NCBI GenBank assembly: GCA_023091665.1 | Contig: JALJCQ010000030.1 | Location: 2,544,501 to 2,608,500, forward strand | DNA from: Pythium myriotylum | Taxonomy: Eukaryota; Oomycota; Peronosporomycetes; Pythiales; Pythiaceae | Direction: 5' to 3' | Length of the DNA: 64,000 nucleotides | Shown: positions 49,894 to 60,392 of the stretch, one piece after another | Numbering within the stretch: position 1 is the first letter of the stretch | How the letters are laid out: the number at the start of each line of letters is the position of its first letter | The notes under the pieces: generated by a model | Told to the model about the DNA's origin: nothing | The model's input: the letters and a program-made list of their open reading frames with translations, nothing else | The model's database searches: none | Made by a program: the position numbers and the translations under genes

Positions 49894-51051
49894 ATGGAGT
49901 GCACAAGCGGCGTCCGCTCGCTGCGCAGCCGCGTGACGCACGCGAAACTCGCGGCAGCAGAGAGCGCGCGCGATTTTCCCCGTCAGAGTCCGAGGCTTGA
50001 ACGCGAGCGGGTACGAAAGAGCAGTCGTGGCGACGCACTGGCTGGCTGAGTGATCCGGATCCGACAAATGAAACAGGAATGGGACGATGGTGGGACGCTA
50101 GAGCCGCTTTCGTGCAACAGAGAAGGTGTAGTGTCGTGCTGGTAGAAGCACGCAGCGATGTGGCTGACTGCGGTAATGATAAGGCGCCCAACTGCACAAT
50201 CAAGACCGAATCGAGGAAGAGAACCAGCTGCATGTCATCCGGGTGGGTCGCATCGCGAGTTTCCCAATACGACCCGCAGCTTCCATGAATACTGAAGTAT
50301 ATTCTCTACAGCTCAATCTTCTGAGGGCGCAGAGAGATCTAAAGGTATCTTTTGATGTGCAATCTTGGAGTGGGTATTCGTGAAACTCAACTGAGCATGA
50401 AGTGGAGGGAGCGAAGCTTACGATCAATGGAGACCGCGCTTCAAGAAGCGATGGAGCGGATAGCAGTAAAGGAGAGTAGTCTTGATCAGCGCATTCGTGA
50501 GATTGCGCACCTCGAAGAGCGCTTACATGCCGCCCTTCTTTTCAGCACTTCCCCAAAAGAGAAATTGGCTGAAGAAGCGAACCAAACCAACGAAGCGGCA
50601 TTGCAAGCAGTAGAGGAAAAGGAACGCGCACTTTGTGCACGCGAACAGGTGTGGAATTTCCCCTTTTTGTTCCCGGTACTTTCAATTGAACAATTTGCTT
50701 AAGGAATTGGTGATGGCTCGAGACCGACTCGCAGAGCGGGAACGCCACGTAAGATGTTACAAGTTCTGCTTCATCAATGGTACAATGGGATTCTAACTCC
50801 TCTCCAAGCTGTTAACCAAGGAACGTGTCTTGCGCGACAAAGCTGCCGAACTAAGCCTATTCGAGGTGGAAACCCAAGAAAAGTCTCGAATGGCGAGCCA
50901 GCACCTGACATTATTGGAGAAGGTGTTACTTGATGTGAGTGGTAGGCACAGTTTCTTTTATACAGTTTGGACGCAGTGCTCACAGCATCTCCGGCGATAC
51001 GCAGCAGAAGAACATAGCCAAAAAGAACGCTTTCACTTGCGAATGATTTGA
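49894..51051 (+). CDS. Coiled-coil protein, multi-exon, possibly degraded at its 3' end
   Basis: A likely first exon begins MECTSGVRSLRSRVTHAK at 49894 and ends at a GTACGA donor near 50011. Middle exons read as coiled coil: QDRIEEENQLHVIR (about 50195-50240), LNLLRAQRDLK, WRERSLRSMETALQEAMERI...ALCAREQ (50400-50648), ELVMARDRLAERERH, LLTKERVLRDKAAELSLFEV...LEKVLLD, and HLRRYAAEEHSQKERF to a stop near 51051. Beyond it, pieces such as LEVLRGEIGVELSEERTAA (about 51155-51270) and LEQRGIISETCEL (about 51343) keep heptads but are separated by stops, so the gene may once have been longer. Function not recognised. Divergent from the membrane/hydrolase B unit by 115 bp. Confidence 0.5.
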
Positions 51052-51981
51052 TGCAAAGACGGTAACTAAGCATAAATCCGTCGATGCCAAATACGCTGAG
51101 ATGAGCTCGTGGTCGATGGCGATGTTGGGGTCCTAAAGCAGGAAATTGATATACCGAGTGCTAGAGGTTCTCAGAGGCGAAATAGGAGTGGAACTTAGTG
51201 AAGAGAGGACTGCCGCATCACAGGCAGCAATCGCACTTCAGCAAATTGAGCTAGTACGTAGATACGAACAGGTGGGGATAGCTTTAATAGACGATGGCGA
51301 GGCCTCGAAGTGACGCGAGTTGAGAACGACAGGATGATACAGGCAGCTGGAACAGCGTGGCATCATCTCGGAGACTTGCGAATTGACCAGTTTGTTCGCT
51401 GTGAGGGCGAGATTCTTGATGTCCGCGTATAACTTATGCAATGGTGAGATAGAGGAGAATATTGGACCTTAATGCCTCTGAGTGAGGCTCAGTACCACAT
51501 CAATCAATTGGGACGAGACAAAATGAGCGCGGAGCGGAAGCGAGGGAACTATCCTTGAAGATACACAACTCAATCGAACTAAAATACACGCCCGCGTGAC
51601 TCTGGTAGTTTCTCAGGAATATGTAAGACATTCTACATCAAACCACGATTTGAGATTGGATCGCGTTGAAACCCTCGAGTTATCACGATGGTGGTCAATT
51701 GAATATCTCAAAGATGATGACAAACATGCCAGCAGTGCATTCAATCCGAAAAATATAGGAAAATACTAACGATCTCCACAGACTCTGCCGATCCCGCGTT
51801 GACAAGAAGAATCCCATAAGAAGCTCCCAAAGAGATGCACAGAGATATCCAATTCCGGTACGGTAGCACCGCCATGCCGCAATATAACCTGTCAACGCTG
51901 CAACCAGCAAACTATAGAACCCCAGAGCCCACCATGTCGCTTTGCTTCTTCGTACGTACTGTATTTGCTGTGTGACAGATC
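51052..51981. other. Gene-poor segment with decayed coding pieces next to right arm
   Basis: Contains coiled-coil-like fragments on the plus strand to about 51450 (see preceding gene) and then about 200 bp with nothing recognisable. A membrane-protein fragment on the minus strand follows. No intact gene. Confidence 0.45.
51695..51955 (-). pseudogene. 3' fragment of a multipass membrane protein
   Basis: A minus-strand frame of about 85 codons ending at 51695 without an ATG. It reads as hydrophobic segments (TWWALGFYSLLVAALTGYIAA, YLCASLWELLMGFFL, FRIECTAGMFVIIFEIFN) and abuts the inner edge of the right inverted-repeat arm. It may be the tail of a gene cut off when the repeat arrived, or a terminal exon of an unrecognised spliced gene. 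Confidence 0.35.
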
Positions 51982-54501
51982 AACTCGACAGCAGAAAGAA
52001 CGAAGCCGAGTAAAACACGCAATCGCTACTTCTATTGTGCCACATTCCTACTTCTTTCTTTCTTACTCTCCTACTGTACTTACTCGTGCCTGCTCGAAGC
52101 ACCACCTACTCTGCAACAATATCCAAGCGTCTTCGCGGCGAGGAGACGCCTCCGGTCTACTCACGAAGGAGCCTGACTCTGAGCATCTCACCCGCCAACG
52201 CCATGGACTTGCCGTCTCGTTACTGCTGCAGCCTGGTTTAGACTCCACGAACTCGCTTGCCTTCTCGCTTGCCTTCTCGCTCGCTCCTACCACACTCTTG
52301 CATTCGCTCAGCTCACGTGTCACGTGCCACTTGGTCTCGGCGGCAGGCTCTGTCAGGGTAAGCAAATCAATGCATTCACAGCCTGCCGCCTTGGTTGCTG
52401 CTGGGATGATGGAACGATGGTCAGTGGATCGCCGAGGAGGAGGAGGAAGCATACTAGTACATCGTGGTCCGCGCGCCCGTCAATGAAGGCGACCGCGGAC
52501 GTCTTGCCTTGTTCTCTCTCCACATCAGCACCAACGAGGCCGAGCGGGAGCCTTGGCCAACGACTTCTTCCTTGCCTTTGTCTGAGCCGCGGCTCTCGTC
52601 ACTGGCGTCTTCGTCATCATCGTCGTCTCTGTCGTTGCAGCCACGGACGCCGATGGAAGGATGTGGCTCAGCTTCTGCTTCGCGGACACACGCGCCGCCG
52701 TACGTGTTTGCTGCTGGTGCTGCTGCTTTGTCGTCGGACAAGCCGCCGTGGGATGATCTGTATCTGTCGCCTTGGTTTCCGAAGAAGCAGTGGCTCGGCC
52801 AGCCATTGGCACTGTCACAGGAATCGCAACAGGAACGCCCTTCCCAAGACGCGACCCACCCGTAGCGACAACTGAGGCCACTGAATAAGCGCGCGCAGTC
52901 TTCGCATGGGCCAACGTGCCCAGCGGATTACTGCGACGTGCAAGTACGGTCGGGAAGCTCTTGGGCGGGACAGTCGCTGATGTCCGACTCTGTCGTCGAG
53001 GCAAGGTCGTACTTGGACGCGCCTCCACCGCCGCCAGAGCTGTCGAGGCGGCAGTCGAGTGTGTTGGCTTGAGTTGTGCCGAGGCCTCGTCCTGCGGCTG
53101 GTCGGCTGTACACAAGAGCGACTTCATGCCCAAGACCTGCGACTGCAACAACTCGACGCGCTCTTCGTGCTGGCGCTGTTTCGCGTCGTAGTCGCTCATC
53201 ATAATCGCTTTGTCCTCGATCTCGACGAACAGTTCGTGGCGCAAGTTCGCCTCCGTCACCTCCAAGACCCACACGCGCGCCGACAGCTCGTCCACTTGTC
53301 GCTCGAGCTCGCGCTTGTCAGCCTCGCCACGCGCCACTTCCGAGCGCAGCGACAGCCTCTCTGCGTTGCACTCATCCATCGCCTGGCGCATGGACTCGAG
53401 CTGCTCTCGCTGGGCCGCCATCATTCGCTCCAGCGATTGCACTTTCTCGCTCAGTTGCGTGTTGCAGTCTTCGCTATGCGCCAGCTCCTGCTCGAGTTCG
53501 CTCGCGACCGCGAGGGCAACCACGAGGTCGCGCTCCCGCTCAACCTCCGACTCATGCGCAGACTCGCTGTGCGCGTCAGTCTCACGCACACGCGTGGGCT
53601 CCTCGGTTTCGGCCGAGGCCTTTCTCGTCGTGGCCTTTCCCGTCGGTTCTTGCGTGGCTAGAAGACTGGCCATTCGCTTGCCGGGGAAGAGCGCGTCATA
53701 CAGCTCGAGCTCGTACGCGCTCGTCGCCGTGTTGGCGAGGACATCGCCGTAGTAGTCGCATTCGTCGCTCGAGCCGTGCGCCTCAGCAGAGGCGTGAGGG
53801 TCTGCATCGGTGTCAGCGCGTTCATCGGCATCCACATCGGAAAACAGATCCACATCGGACTCCAACTCCGACTCGGACTCCGAATCCGAGCGCGACTCCG
53901 ACTCAAGCCAGCTCTCAAGCGCCCGCCGATAGCGCTGTTCCACCAGATCCAACATCTCCTGCGAAGCGCGCAGCATCTCCGCACTCATCACGCGCTCGTG
54001 CTGCGCCTGGCGGTCGTGGACATCCACCGCCATCGTTCTTTCGGTCTCCATCGTCGTCGTCGTCGTCGTCATGGTCATCGCCATCGTCATCGCCATTGTC
54101 ATCGCCCACTCGCTCGCTCACTCGTGAGTCGTTCGCTCTCGCTTCTTAGCGTGTCGCCCGTGCTTGATCAAGACCAAGTCCAGGACTGAGCGCATGTGAC
54201 CATGGGGGGGAGCGGGATCTGGGACGTGGTGCGTGTGATTGATGGGGGGGCGTCTCGAGCTGCAGCTGCGTCACCAGACCAGTGAGAGCGAGAGCGAGAG
54301 CGCGCGAAGCAGCCCACGGCGCCCAGCGCTGCGGCCTCGCGAGCCGCGTCTCTCGCGTCGGCCGGCGGCGCCAACGACCGGCGTCGGCGTTGGCGTTGGC
54401 GTCGGCGCTCGCGGCCGAGACGAGCGAGTCGCTCCATTTGGCTCCATGGTGATGTGATGTCGAGAGACGAGATGGAAGATCGGGTCGCTGGCTAAGTTCG
54501 G
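51982..54501 (-). repeat. Right arm of large inverted repeat (about 2.5 kb)
   Basis: Reverse complement of 40627-43147. The outer edge is sharp at 54501. The inner edge (51982 to about 52060) carries the only visible differences from the left arm. Spacer between arms is about 8.8 kb. Confidence 0.93.
52525..54102 (-). CDS. Intronless coiled-coil protein with acidic repeats, right copy
   Basis: Identical over all 525 residues to the product of 41026-42603, on the opposite strand. Same Met/Thr repeat head, acidic Ser/Glu/Asp run, central coiled coil and basic Thr/Ala/Lys tail. The head corresponds to GTC/CAT trinucleotide repeats at about 54040-54102. With no third copy in the window it is not clear which arm is ancestral. 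Confidence 0.6.
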   Translation of the reverse strand: MTMAMTMAMTMTTTTTTMETERTMAVDVHDRQAQHERVMSAEMLRASQEMLDLVEQRYRRALESWLESESRSDSESESELESDVDLFSDVDADERADTDADPHASAEAHGSSDECDYYGDVLANTATSAYELELYDALFPGKRMASLLATQEPTGKATTRKASAETEEPTRVRETDAHSESAHESEVERERDLVVALAVASELEQELAHSEDCNTQLSEKVQSLERMMAAQREQLESMRQAMDECNAERLSLRSEVARGEADKRELERQVDELSARVWVLEVTEANLRHELFVEIEDKAIMMSDYDAKQRQHEERVELLQSQVLGMKSLLCTADQPQDEASAQLKPTHSTAASTALAAVEARPSTTLPRRQSRTSATVPPKSFPTVLARRSNPLGTLAHAKTARAYSVASVVATGGSRLGKGVPVAIPVTVPMAGRATASSETKATDTDHPTAACPTTKQQHQQQTRTAARVSAKQKLSHILPSASVAATTETTMMTKTPVTRAAAQTKARKKSLAKAPARPRWC

Positions 54502-55233
54502 GTGCTGGGTGAGAGAGGGAATCTCAGTAACGTTAGGTTCGTTTGGGATCATCGGCACTGGCCTGTGACGGTCAGTCGGATGGGGGAGTTCCCAGATCTG
54601 GGCGTGGTGTGTGCCACTCCACGCCCAAATCGAGTCCTTGGAGGACGGACCCGTTCGATCTGAAACCGCTGTGTACCGGTTGGGGAGAAACGTGTAGGTT
54701 TCTTTCGGCCGGGACAAAGTAGGTTTCTCTACCAATTCATACCCCATCAACTCTCACCACAAAGGACCACGCAACCCAACCCAACAGCTTCAACTCGCGA
54801 GCCCGGCCACCGCACGGCAGCGACGTCGTCCTCGGCCGTGCTGCTCGTCTCTTCTCCGTATGACGCGCCGCACGGGAGTACTGTCTACACCACCACCCAC
54901 GACGCCCGCTGCCGATCCGATGCTCACTGCGACTTGACTCGACTCGCTCCGAGCGCCGGGGACGAGACCTCCGACGGCGTCGGGACTCCCGCGACACGAC
55001 GCCGTCGCCGTCGGCTCCACGCGCGACACCACTGCAGCTCACTGAAGGCAACCGCGACCACGATCACGACCACGACCACGATCATGATCCATCCAGTCGT
55101 TTGCGGCGAGTCTGGCGCAAGACCTCTGTCAGATGTACGGGTACGGGGTACTAACGAAGGCGAAAAATCATCTAAATCATGCATCAGCTGGCCGTGTGAG
55201 ATGTGCGTGCGAGACAGCCACTCCGCTGTGGAT
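54502..55233. other. Intergenic region between right arm and methyltransferase
   Basis: 732 bp. Includes a run of GATCACGACCACG repeats (about 55050-55085) and overlapping GC-rich frames on both strands without domain content. I see no supported gene. Confidence 0.4.
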
Positions 55234-56019
55234 TTAGGCGGCGACGGCTCGGCGACGCGCACGGAAGAGTACGATATCGCTCTGCTGGAAGTCAGCGTGG
55301 ATGTGCTCGGTTGGCACGCGGTCGACTGCGAAGTCATGCTCAAAGTGCTCAAAGAACCTGCTCTCCGAACCGTGGCGCTTCTTGTACGCAAGTAAAAGCT
55401 CCGTAGTTGGGCCGCTGAGGTGGCGTAAGGCCTCTAGGAGCGCCTCAAATGCGTCAGCGTACGGACAAGCCACAATGTCGGCGCCGAGGATCAAATCGTA
55501 CGGCGCCTCACTCATGACTGAACTGGTCGCGTCTCCCCACAAGTATTCTTGTGCTTGGCATCGAGGCGGCTGGAGATCGTTGAGTTGGATGTTATTGGCT
55601 GTAAGCTCTACCGATGCTGGGTCTCCGTCAGTGATGACGACACTTCCTGCTCCGAGATGTCCGGCGACAATGCCGACGAGCCCTGGCCCACACCCAAGCT
55701 CGATGACGCGCTTGCCCAGTACGGTGTCTCGATGCGAATCTAAGTAGAGTGAAAGCGCGATTGCGGCGTCGTACACTGACGCTCCAAAGCCGATTTTGGT
55801 GCCACCACGGCCGTCGTTCTTCCACCCTTGGCGAATGAGGATCTGCTTATCCGCAATCGGGAAGCGCCGCAACTCGTCGCGTAGCGCGTCGTGGAACGGG
55901 TTACGAAACGAGAATGGAACAAGCGCGTGCTGCGCCGGCGCGTCGGCATCGCTGTTGTCGTGCTGTTGCGGCGCTGGCTGCTCCATGCAGGAGCCAAGGT
56001 GGAGTTCGTCTTGCTCCAT
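55234..56019 (-). CDS. METTL21/FAM86-type protein lysine methyltransferase
   Basis: A single-exon class I SAM-dependent methyltransferase of 261 residues. After a Gln-rich head of about 35 residues comes FPIADKQILIRQGWKNDGRGG and KIGFGASVYDAAIALSLYL, typical of the family pre-motif region (usually T-G-x-x-x-W). Motif I is VIELGCGPGLVGIVAG, motif II VVITDGDPASVELTANN, and the post-II block DLILGADIVACPYADAFEALL. The family's D-x-x-Y substrate motif is replaced by D-I-V-A here. Such enzymes methylate single lysines of translation factors or chaperones; the target cannot be told. CCAATCAGC lies just upstream (about 56080). Confidence 0.8.
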   Translation of the reverse strand: MEQDELHLGSCMEQPAPQQHDNSDADAPAQHALVPFSFRNPFHDALRDELRRFPIADKQILIRQGWKNDGRGGTKIGFGASVYDAAIALSLYLDSHRDTVLGKRVIELGCGPGLVGIVAGHLGAGSVVITDGDPASVELTANNIQLNDLQPPRCQAQEYLWGDATSSVMSEAPYDLILGADIVACPYADAFEALLEALRHLSGPTTELLLAYKKRHGSESRFFEHFEHDFAVDRVPTEHIHADFQQSDIVLFRARRRAVAA

Positions 56020-56104
56020 TGCTTGTCGTATTCTGTCAAAACAAAGTGTGAACGGTGGGGTTCCTTTCGTGTGAACTTGTCCAATCAGCGCAAATTTCGT
56101 TCAT

Positions 56105-57772
56105 TTATTGACCACTCACGCTACGCTGCCACTTTTGAAATGCAATGATTGCCGTGTTAAGCTGATCGTCGAACGGCTTGAGCAAGGGCGCAAGCAGATT
56201 CTTCTCGTGGGGAGGAAGGGCCTCACGTATTTTCACGAGTTCGTCGTACTTGGAATCGATACGGTCAGCAATGCGTTTGAACTTGTGCTTCGCATCGGCA
56301 TCGCCGCCTCGCTCGACCTTGGCCTTGAACGAGAGAAAATGGCGCAGCAACTCGCACACGTCGTGGAATTGAGTGTACACCTGCTTCTTGAAGTCATTCG
56401 GGATGCAGTCGGCGGCGATGGCCCCGCTCTTGAGCGAAGCAGTGGACGACGCTGTAGCGTCGTGACTCGAGTCGGCGTTCGCGATAATCTCCGATAGCAC
56501 GTTTGAAGCTGTCGCCGAAGGTACAAACGCACGATCAAGGGTGAGAGAGTTCAAGCACGCACTGCGGAACTGAGCTCGAGACTCCTCTGGTGTTGCCGTC
56601 GCTTGCTGCTGCGGATTTTCGGCGCCTTCGCCTCCTTCGTTGTGCTGGAAATACTTCGAGTCGTCCTCAATCGTGAGTGGGTTAAACGCTGGTGGTGGCT
56701 TTGCACAAAGGTCGTCCAGCAAAGTAGCTTCTTTAAGAGAATCATGAGTTGTTCTGTGGGCTTTCTTGAGCGCTTCAGTGTTGCCCTGCACCTTGCCTGC
56801 GTGAGAAGGGTCAAGTACGTATGCTCCGTGGCGGTTAAACTTGGCGATCGTGATGTTCAGCGGTTCCGGCTTTCGAGATACGTGATCACCAGGCTTGTGG
56901 ATTGATGTGTCTTCCTCCGTGGCCGTGAGATCGACTAGCGGATCCACGATTCCTCGAGGGTCCACCGCGTTCTCGGCGGCAAGCTCTTGCTCCTTTTCTT
57001 CAAAGCGAGTGAACATATCTTCATGGCCGCCAGCTTTGCGGTCTCGGTGAAAGTACTTCGACTTGAAAAATGCGCTCCAAAACTCGGTCTCGGTCATTTT
57101 ATCGGGCACCTGGGCCTTGTACGCGAGGTGCACCGCCGGGTACTGGATGAAGATTTGGTGGATTACCTCGGCATTGAGGTTATACTTGACGACGTTCCCA
57201 CCCGTCTCGTTGTCGCCGGACAGGTCCGTCAAGATCGCCGAGGTCTTGCCCGTCTTTTGCCGCTTGCTGGCCTCGTTCGCGATCAAGTGCCGGCGACTGG
57301 CCCAGAAGTCCTCCTCCGAAATGAGGCCCTGGTTGACCATCTCCGTGTGCTGCCGCTTGAGTGTCGCGTTCGCGGCCAGCAACGCGGCGCGGTGCTTGAT
57401 TTCGGCGGTGTTGCAGAGGGGCGTGCGGTCGCCGCTCTTGTGCTTCAACCCACTGGCCGCGATGCTGCGCGTGATGAAGTCCTTGGCCTGGTCGCGCACT
57501 TCGAAAGCGTCCTCCAGGCTTTTCTCGCTCAGGAACTCGAGGATGACGACCACGTTGTTGGTCAATCGCAGACGGATCATGGCCTTGGGCGAGGTCGCCG
57601 ACGACACCTGCTGGTCTTGGACGCTGCTCCACGAGACCGTGAGTGGCTTGGCGTCCGCGGCCGCCGAGCCCTCGGGCACCTCGTCGGGCGTCCAGCGCAG
57701 GCCTTTCTCTGTGAACTCGGCGCGCCCGTCGCGCTTCTTGACGCGCACAGCAGCCGTGAGCGTCGCCGCCAT
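56105..57772 (-). CDS. GTF2H1: TFIIH core subunit TFB1/p62
   Basis: Structural subunit of TFIIH, needed for promoter opening and nucleotide excision repair. A single exon of 555 residues (human p62 548). The N-terminal PH domain spans about 1-110 (VRVKKRDGRAEFTEKGLRW, MIRLRLTNNVVVILEFLSEKS). The two BSD domains follow: ISEEDFWASRRHLIANEA and TETEFWSAFFKSKYFHRDR, each with the conserved F-W. NITIAKFNRHGAYVLDPSHAG follows near 315 and a helical C-terminus binds other core subunits. All expected parts are present. It shares a 101-bp promoter with GPI8. Confidence 0.92.
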   Translation of the reverse strand: MAATLTAAVRVKKRDGRAEFTEKGLRWTPDEVPEGSAAADAKPLTVSWSSVQDQQVSSATSPKAMIRLRLTNNVVVILEFLSEKSLEDAFEVRDQAKDFITRSIAASGLKHKSGDRTPLCNTAEIKHRAALLAANATLKRQHTEMVNQGLISEEDFWASRRHLIANEASKRQKTGKTSAILTDLSGDNETGGNVVKYNLNAEVIHQIFIQYPAVHLAYKAQVPDKMTETEFWSAFFKSKYFHRDRKAGGHEDMFTRFEEKEQELAAENAVDPRGIVDPLVDLTATEEDTSIHKPGDHVSRKPEPLNITIAKFNRHGAYVLDPSHAGKVQGNTEALKKAHRTTHDSLKEATLLDDLCAKPPPAFNPLTIEDDSKYFQHNEGGEGAENPQQQATATPEESRAQFRSACLNSLTLDRAFVPSATASNVLSEIIANADSSHDATASSTASLKSGAIAADCIPNDFKKQVYTQFHDVCELLRHFLSFKAKVERGGDADAKHKFKRIADRIDSKYDELVKIREALPPHEKNLLAPLLKPFDDQLNTAIIAFQKWQRSVSGQ

Positions 57773-57873
57773 CGTGAAGGATCTGGCCTGGTGGCGGTTC
57801 CAGTTTGTTCCGAACTCCTCCGTTAAGTACGACGACGAACTTAGTCGTCGAGATTTGGCGTCGACAAGGGATC
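57773..57873. promoter_or_regulatory. Bidirectional promoter, TFB1 / GPI8
   Basis: 101 bp between divergent ATGs. Contains GGTTCCAGTTTGTTCCG and a GTACGACGACG segment. A shared core promoter is inferred from distance. Confidence 0.45.
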
Positions 57874-59261
57874 ATGGAGCTGTTGAGCCGACGTCTTCGC
57901 GTCGTGATCTGGACTTTATGCGCTCTGCTGGGCAGTATCACCCGTGTCAGCGCGGAGTATAGACGGCACACTAACAACTGGGCGGTTGTGGTGAGTTTGG
58001 CTCTCTGAGGCTGCCGGAGTCGTCGAGCGTGAAGACGGCTGACGCTAACTCGAGTGATAGGTCGATACCTCCCGCTTCTGGAACAACTACCGCCACATTG
58101 CAAATGCTCTGTCGCTCTATCATTCGGTGAAGCGTCTGGGCATCCCAGACAGCCAGGTATGTCGTCAATAGTGCGGTGGTTTCTCTCGGTCGTGGCGCCA
58201 ACTACCATCTGTGTTAGATTATCCTCATGCTTGCCGACCAAATGCCTTGTAATCCCCGCAACTGCTTTCCGGGCCAAGTCTTCAATAGCCGCTCGCAAAA
58301 GATCAACCTCTATGGGAAAGATGTGGAAGTGGACTACCGTGGCGCGGAGGTTACTGTTGCCAACTTCATCACGGTTCTGACCGGACGTCACGAACCAAAC
58401 ACTCCAGCTTCGAAGAAACTCGACTCGGATGAAAACAGCAACATTTTCGTGAGTATACATTCAACGAAGCTGCGTAGTCGTTACCCCTATGACTAACCTC
58501 GAGATCTACCCAGGTTTTTATGACGGGGCACGGAGGTGACGGTTTTCTGAAATTCCAGGATTACGAGGAGCTCTCCAGTGAAGACATCGCAGACGCCATC
58601 CAAGAGATGCACGTCAAAAAACGGTACGTCATCTCATTTTTGTGTTCTATTGCTAACGGTACTGAGCCAAACCTGTAGCTACAACGAAATCTTCTTTATG
58701 GTTGATACGTGCCAAGCGGGCTCACTCTCCAACGCTATTACCTCGCCGAATGTTGTTACGATTGGCAGCTCGAAGACTGGTGAGAGCTCTTACGCGCATC
58801 ACTCAGATCGCGAAGTTGGTTTGGCTGTGATCGACCGCTTCACATTTTCCACGTTGGACTACCTGCAACGAATGAAAGTCGGAGACTCCATTCGCAGTGG
58901 CTTTCTCCGTGACCTTTTCAACTTTTACGACCCAAACTTGCTTTTCTCGACACCCGACTACCGCACGGATATGCTGGGCCGACCAATCGACCAAGTGCCT
59001 ATCACGGACTTTTTTGGGTCCATCTTGGACGTTCAGCTCCACTACGACGATGAAGCCTACCCTATCGAGGGTGTCATGGATGACACAACATCCGCTGAAC
59101 CAGCGCATTTATCCGCGATCGGTGGTCAAGGAAACAACTCATCAACGGGTTCTAAACGGGACGATACTCCCCACCGAAAATTCAGCTTTGGGCTCGATTT
59201 CGTCACTGCTGTGTCTGTATTTCTGGGGGTAGCAGTTGGCGTGATTTTGAAGGGATTCTAG
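57874..59261 (+). CDS. PIGK: GPI-anchor transamidase catalytic subunit
   Basis: Cysteine protease-like subunit (GPI8/PIG-K) that cleaves the C-terminal signal of proproteins and attaches the GPI anchor in the ER. Five exons: 57874-57990, 58061-58155, 58218-58448, 58514-58623 and 58679-59261. A signal peptide ([18 protein letters not shown]) is followed by [33 protein letters not shown], the catalytic His in [14 protein letters not shown] and the catalytic Cys in [11 protein letters not shown]. The downstream [14 protein letters not shown] and RFTF...YLQRM segments are also conserved. A Ser/Asn linker and a C-terminal TM helix ([17 protein letters not shown]) end the protein, about 375 residues. 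Reading frame and splice phases agree throughout. Confidence 0.94.
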
Positions 59262-59382
59262 GGCTATAAGCGCCAGTAGCCACAGTGTTTATCGTCATTC
59301 GACTATAGATAAATTACGCAGCGTTTCCCTTGTAACTACGTTTCCTACGCATTGCATGTTCTGCATGGACTGATAAGTGCAC

Positions 59383-60392
59383 TCAACCCTCAATGACGTC
59401 ACTTGACAATAGTGTCGTCCGTCGGTAGGTTGAATGTTGATGGTGAAGATTCGCTGCAACGACTCCATTTATCCCTCGGGTACCGTTCACTCGCGGATGC
59501 TGGCCAGGACTGTGGGTGTATTCCGCCGACAATGTAGCTGTTGGAGTCTTTGTCGGAGGCAGAACGCAAGCGCGAATGATGAGCACGACACCACCTGCGA
59601 GCCACACTGGAGAGGTGCAGATGCAGACGGCGATAACTATTGGACTCAGCAACAGCGCGAGTGGAATGGACAGGACGGCAGTCAAGTACCACACAACCCA
59701 TCCACGATACTTCAATTGACAGATGAATCAAAAATCAGCCTCACCAAGTTCACTTTACATCGAGACGAGGTCGAACGCACCTTCTGAAACATCGCCCACT
59801 GTGTAATAGAGCGAGGCAGTAGCCAGGTGATGGCGCGGTCCACGAGCGATCTGCTCAGAGAGCATATCAGGCGGCGTAAGGCTGGCGTTCACAAGACTGG
59901 GAACCTACCGAATCGACCACAGCGGCTGCAAGAGATACAACGCGCTGGAGCGAACAGTCGCGACGAGCTCTCGCGTTGTGCTCTGGCTGCCTTCGTGTTG
60001 TTCGTCGTGGCGTCTGAGCTGCAGCTTGACCACGGCGGGCGTGCACGGCGTGTTCAGCGGCGTGCGGTCATTCCGCAGCACTCCCTGGTCGTCAATCGCG
60101 ATCGTTTAGCCACACGCATCTCTCTCGGCCGCTGCGAACGTACCCACGCGGACTGTGAGCCGCCGCTGTGTTTGCGCATCGAGTACGGTTCCCACTCGCT
60201 CGCGTCGAACTTGTCGGGCATGGGCGTGCCGCAGCCGTAGAGGCGCTCGGCGCGCTCGCTCTCGGCGTCGGACCCGCTAGCTGCTGCAGCCGGAGCGTGG
60301 GTCAGGACGGCGCGAATCGGGCAGCAGCACGAGCACGGAGACGCACCTTCCGCCGGTCGCAGGTCGCGTCGGCCACTCTGATGCGAGGTCAT
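59383..60392 (-). CDS. Small membrane protein of unknown function, four exons
   Basis: Read from MTSHQSGRRDLRPAEG at 60392. Exons 60392-60144, 60084-59909, 59850-59781 and 59709-59383 give an uninterrupted 273-residue protein with consistent phases. The N-terminal 100 residues are Cys/Ala/Ser rich and contain WEPYSMRKHSGG. A middle segment (ALYLLQPLWSIRSLVDRAITW) looks amphipathic. Near residue 168 one long or two short membrane helices begin (WVVWYLTAVLSIPLALLL, SPIVIAVCICTSPVWLAGG). A polar tail of about 55 residues ends the protein. I do not recognise the family. The start could lie further upstream because the frame is open to about 60587. Confidence 0.6.

Noticed and set aside
53059..53752. 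Long plus-strand frames inside the right arm (and mirror frames in the left arm)
   Set aside because: They are antisense to the 525-residue coiled-coil frame and have Arg/Leu/His-rich shadow composition. Only the coiled-coil frame has a protein-like pattern.
57180..58460. 426-codon minus-strand frame across the TFB1/GPI8 divergent promoter
   Set aside because: Uses the +1 frame of the TFB1 gene and runs antisense through GPI8 introns; both true genes are well supported.
59827..60240. Plus-strand frame of 137 codons
   Set aside because: Antisense to the four-exon membrane protein, whose splice phases fit exactly to a 273-residue product.
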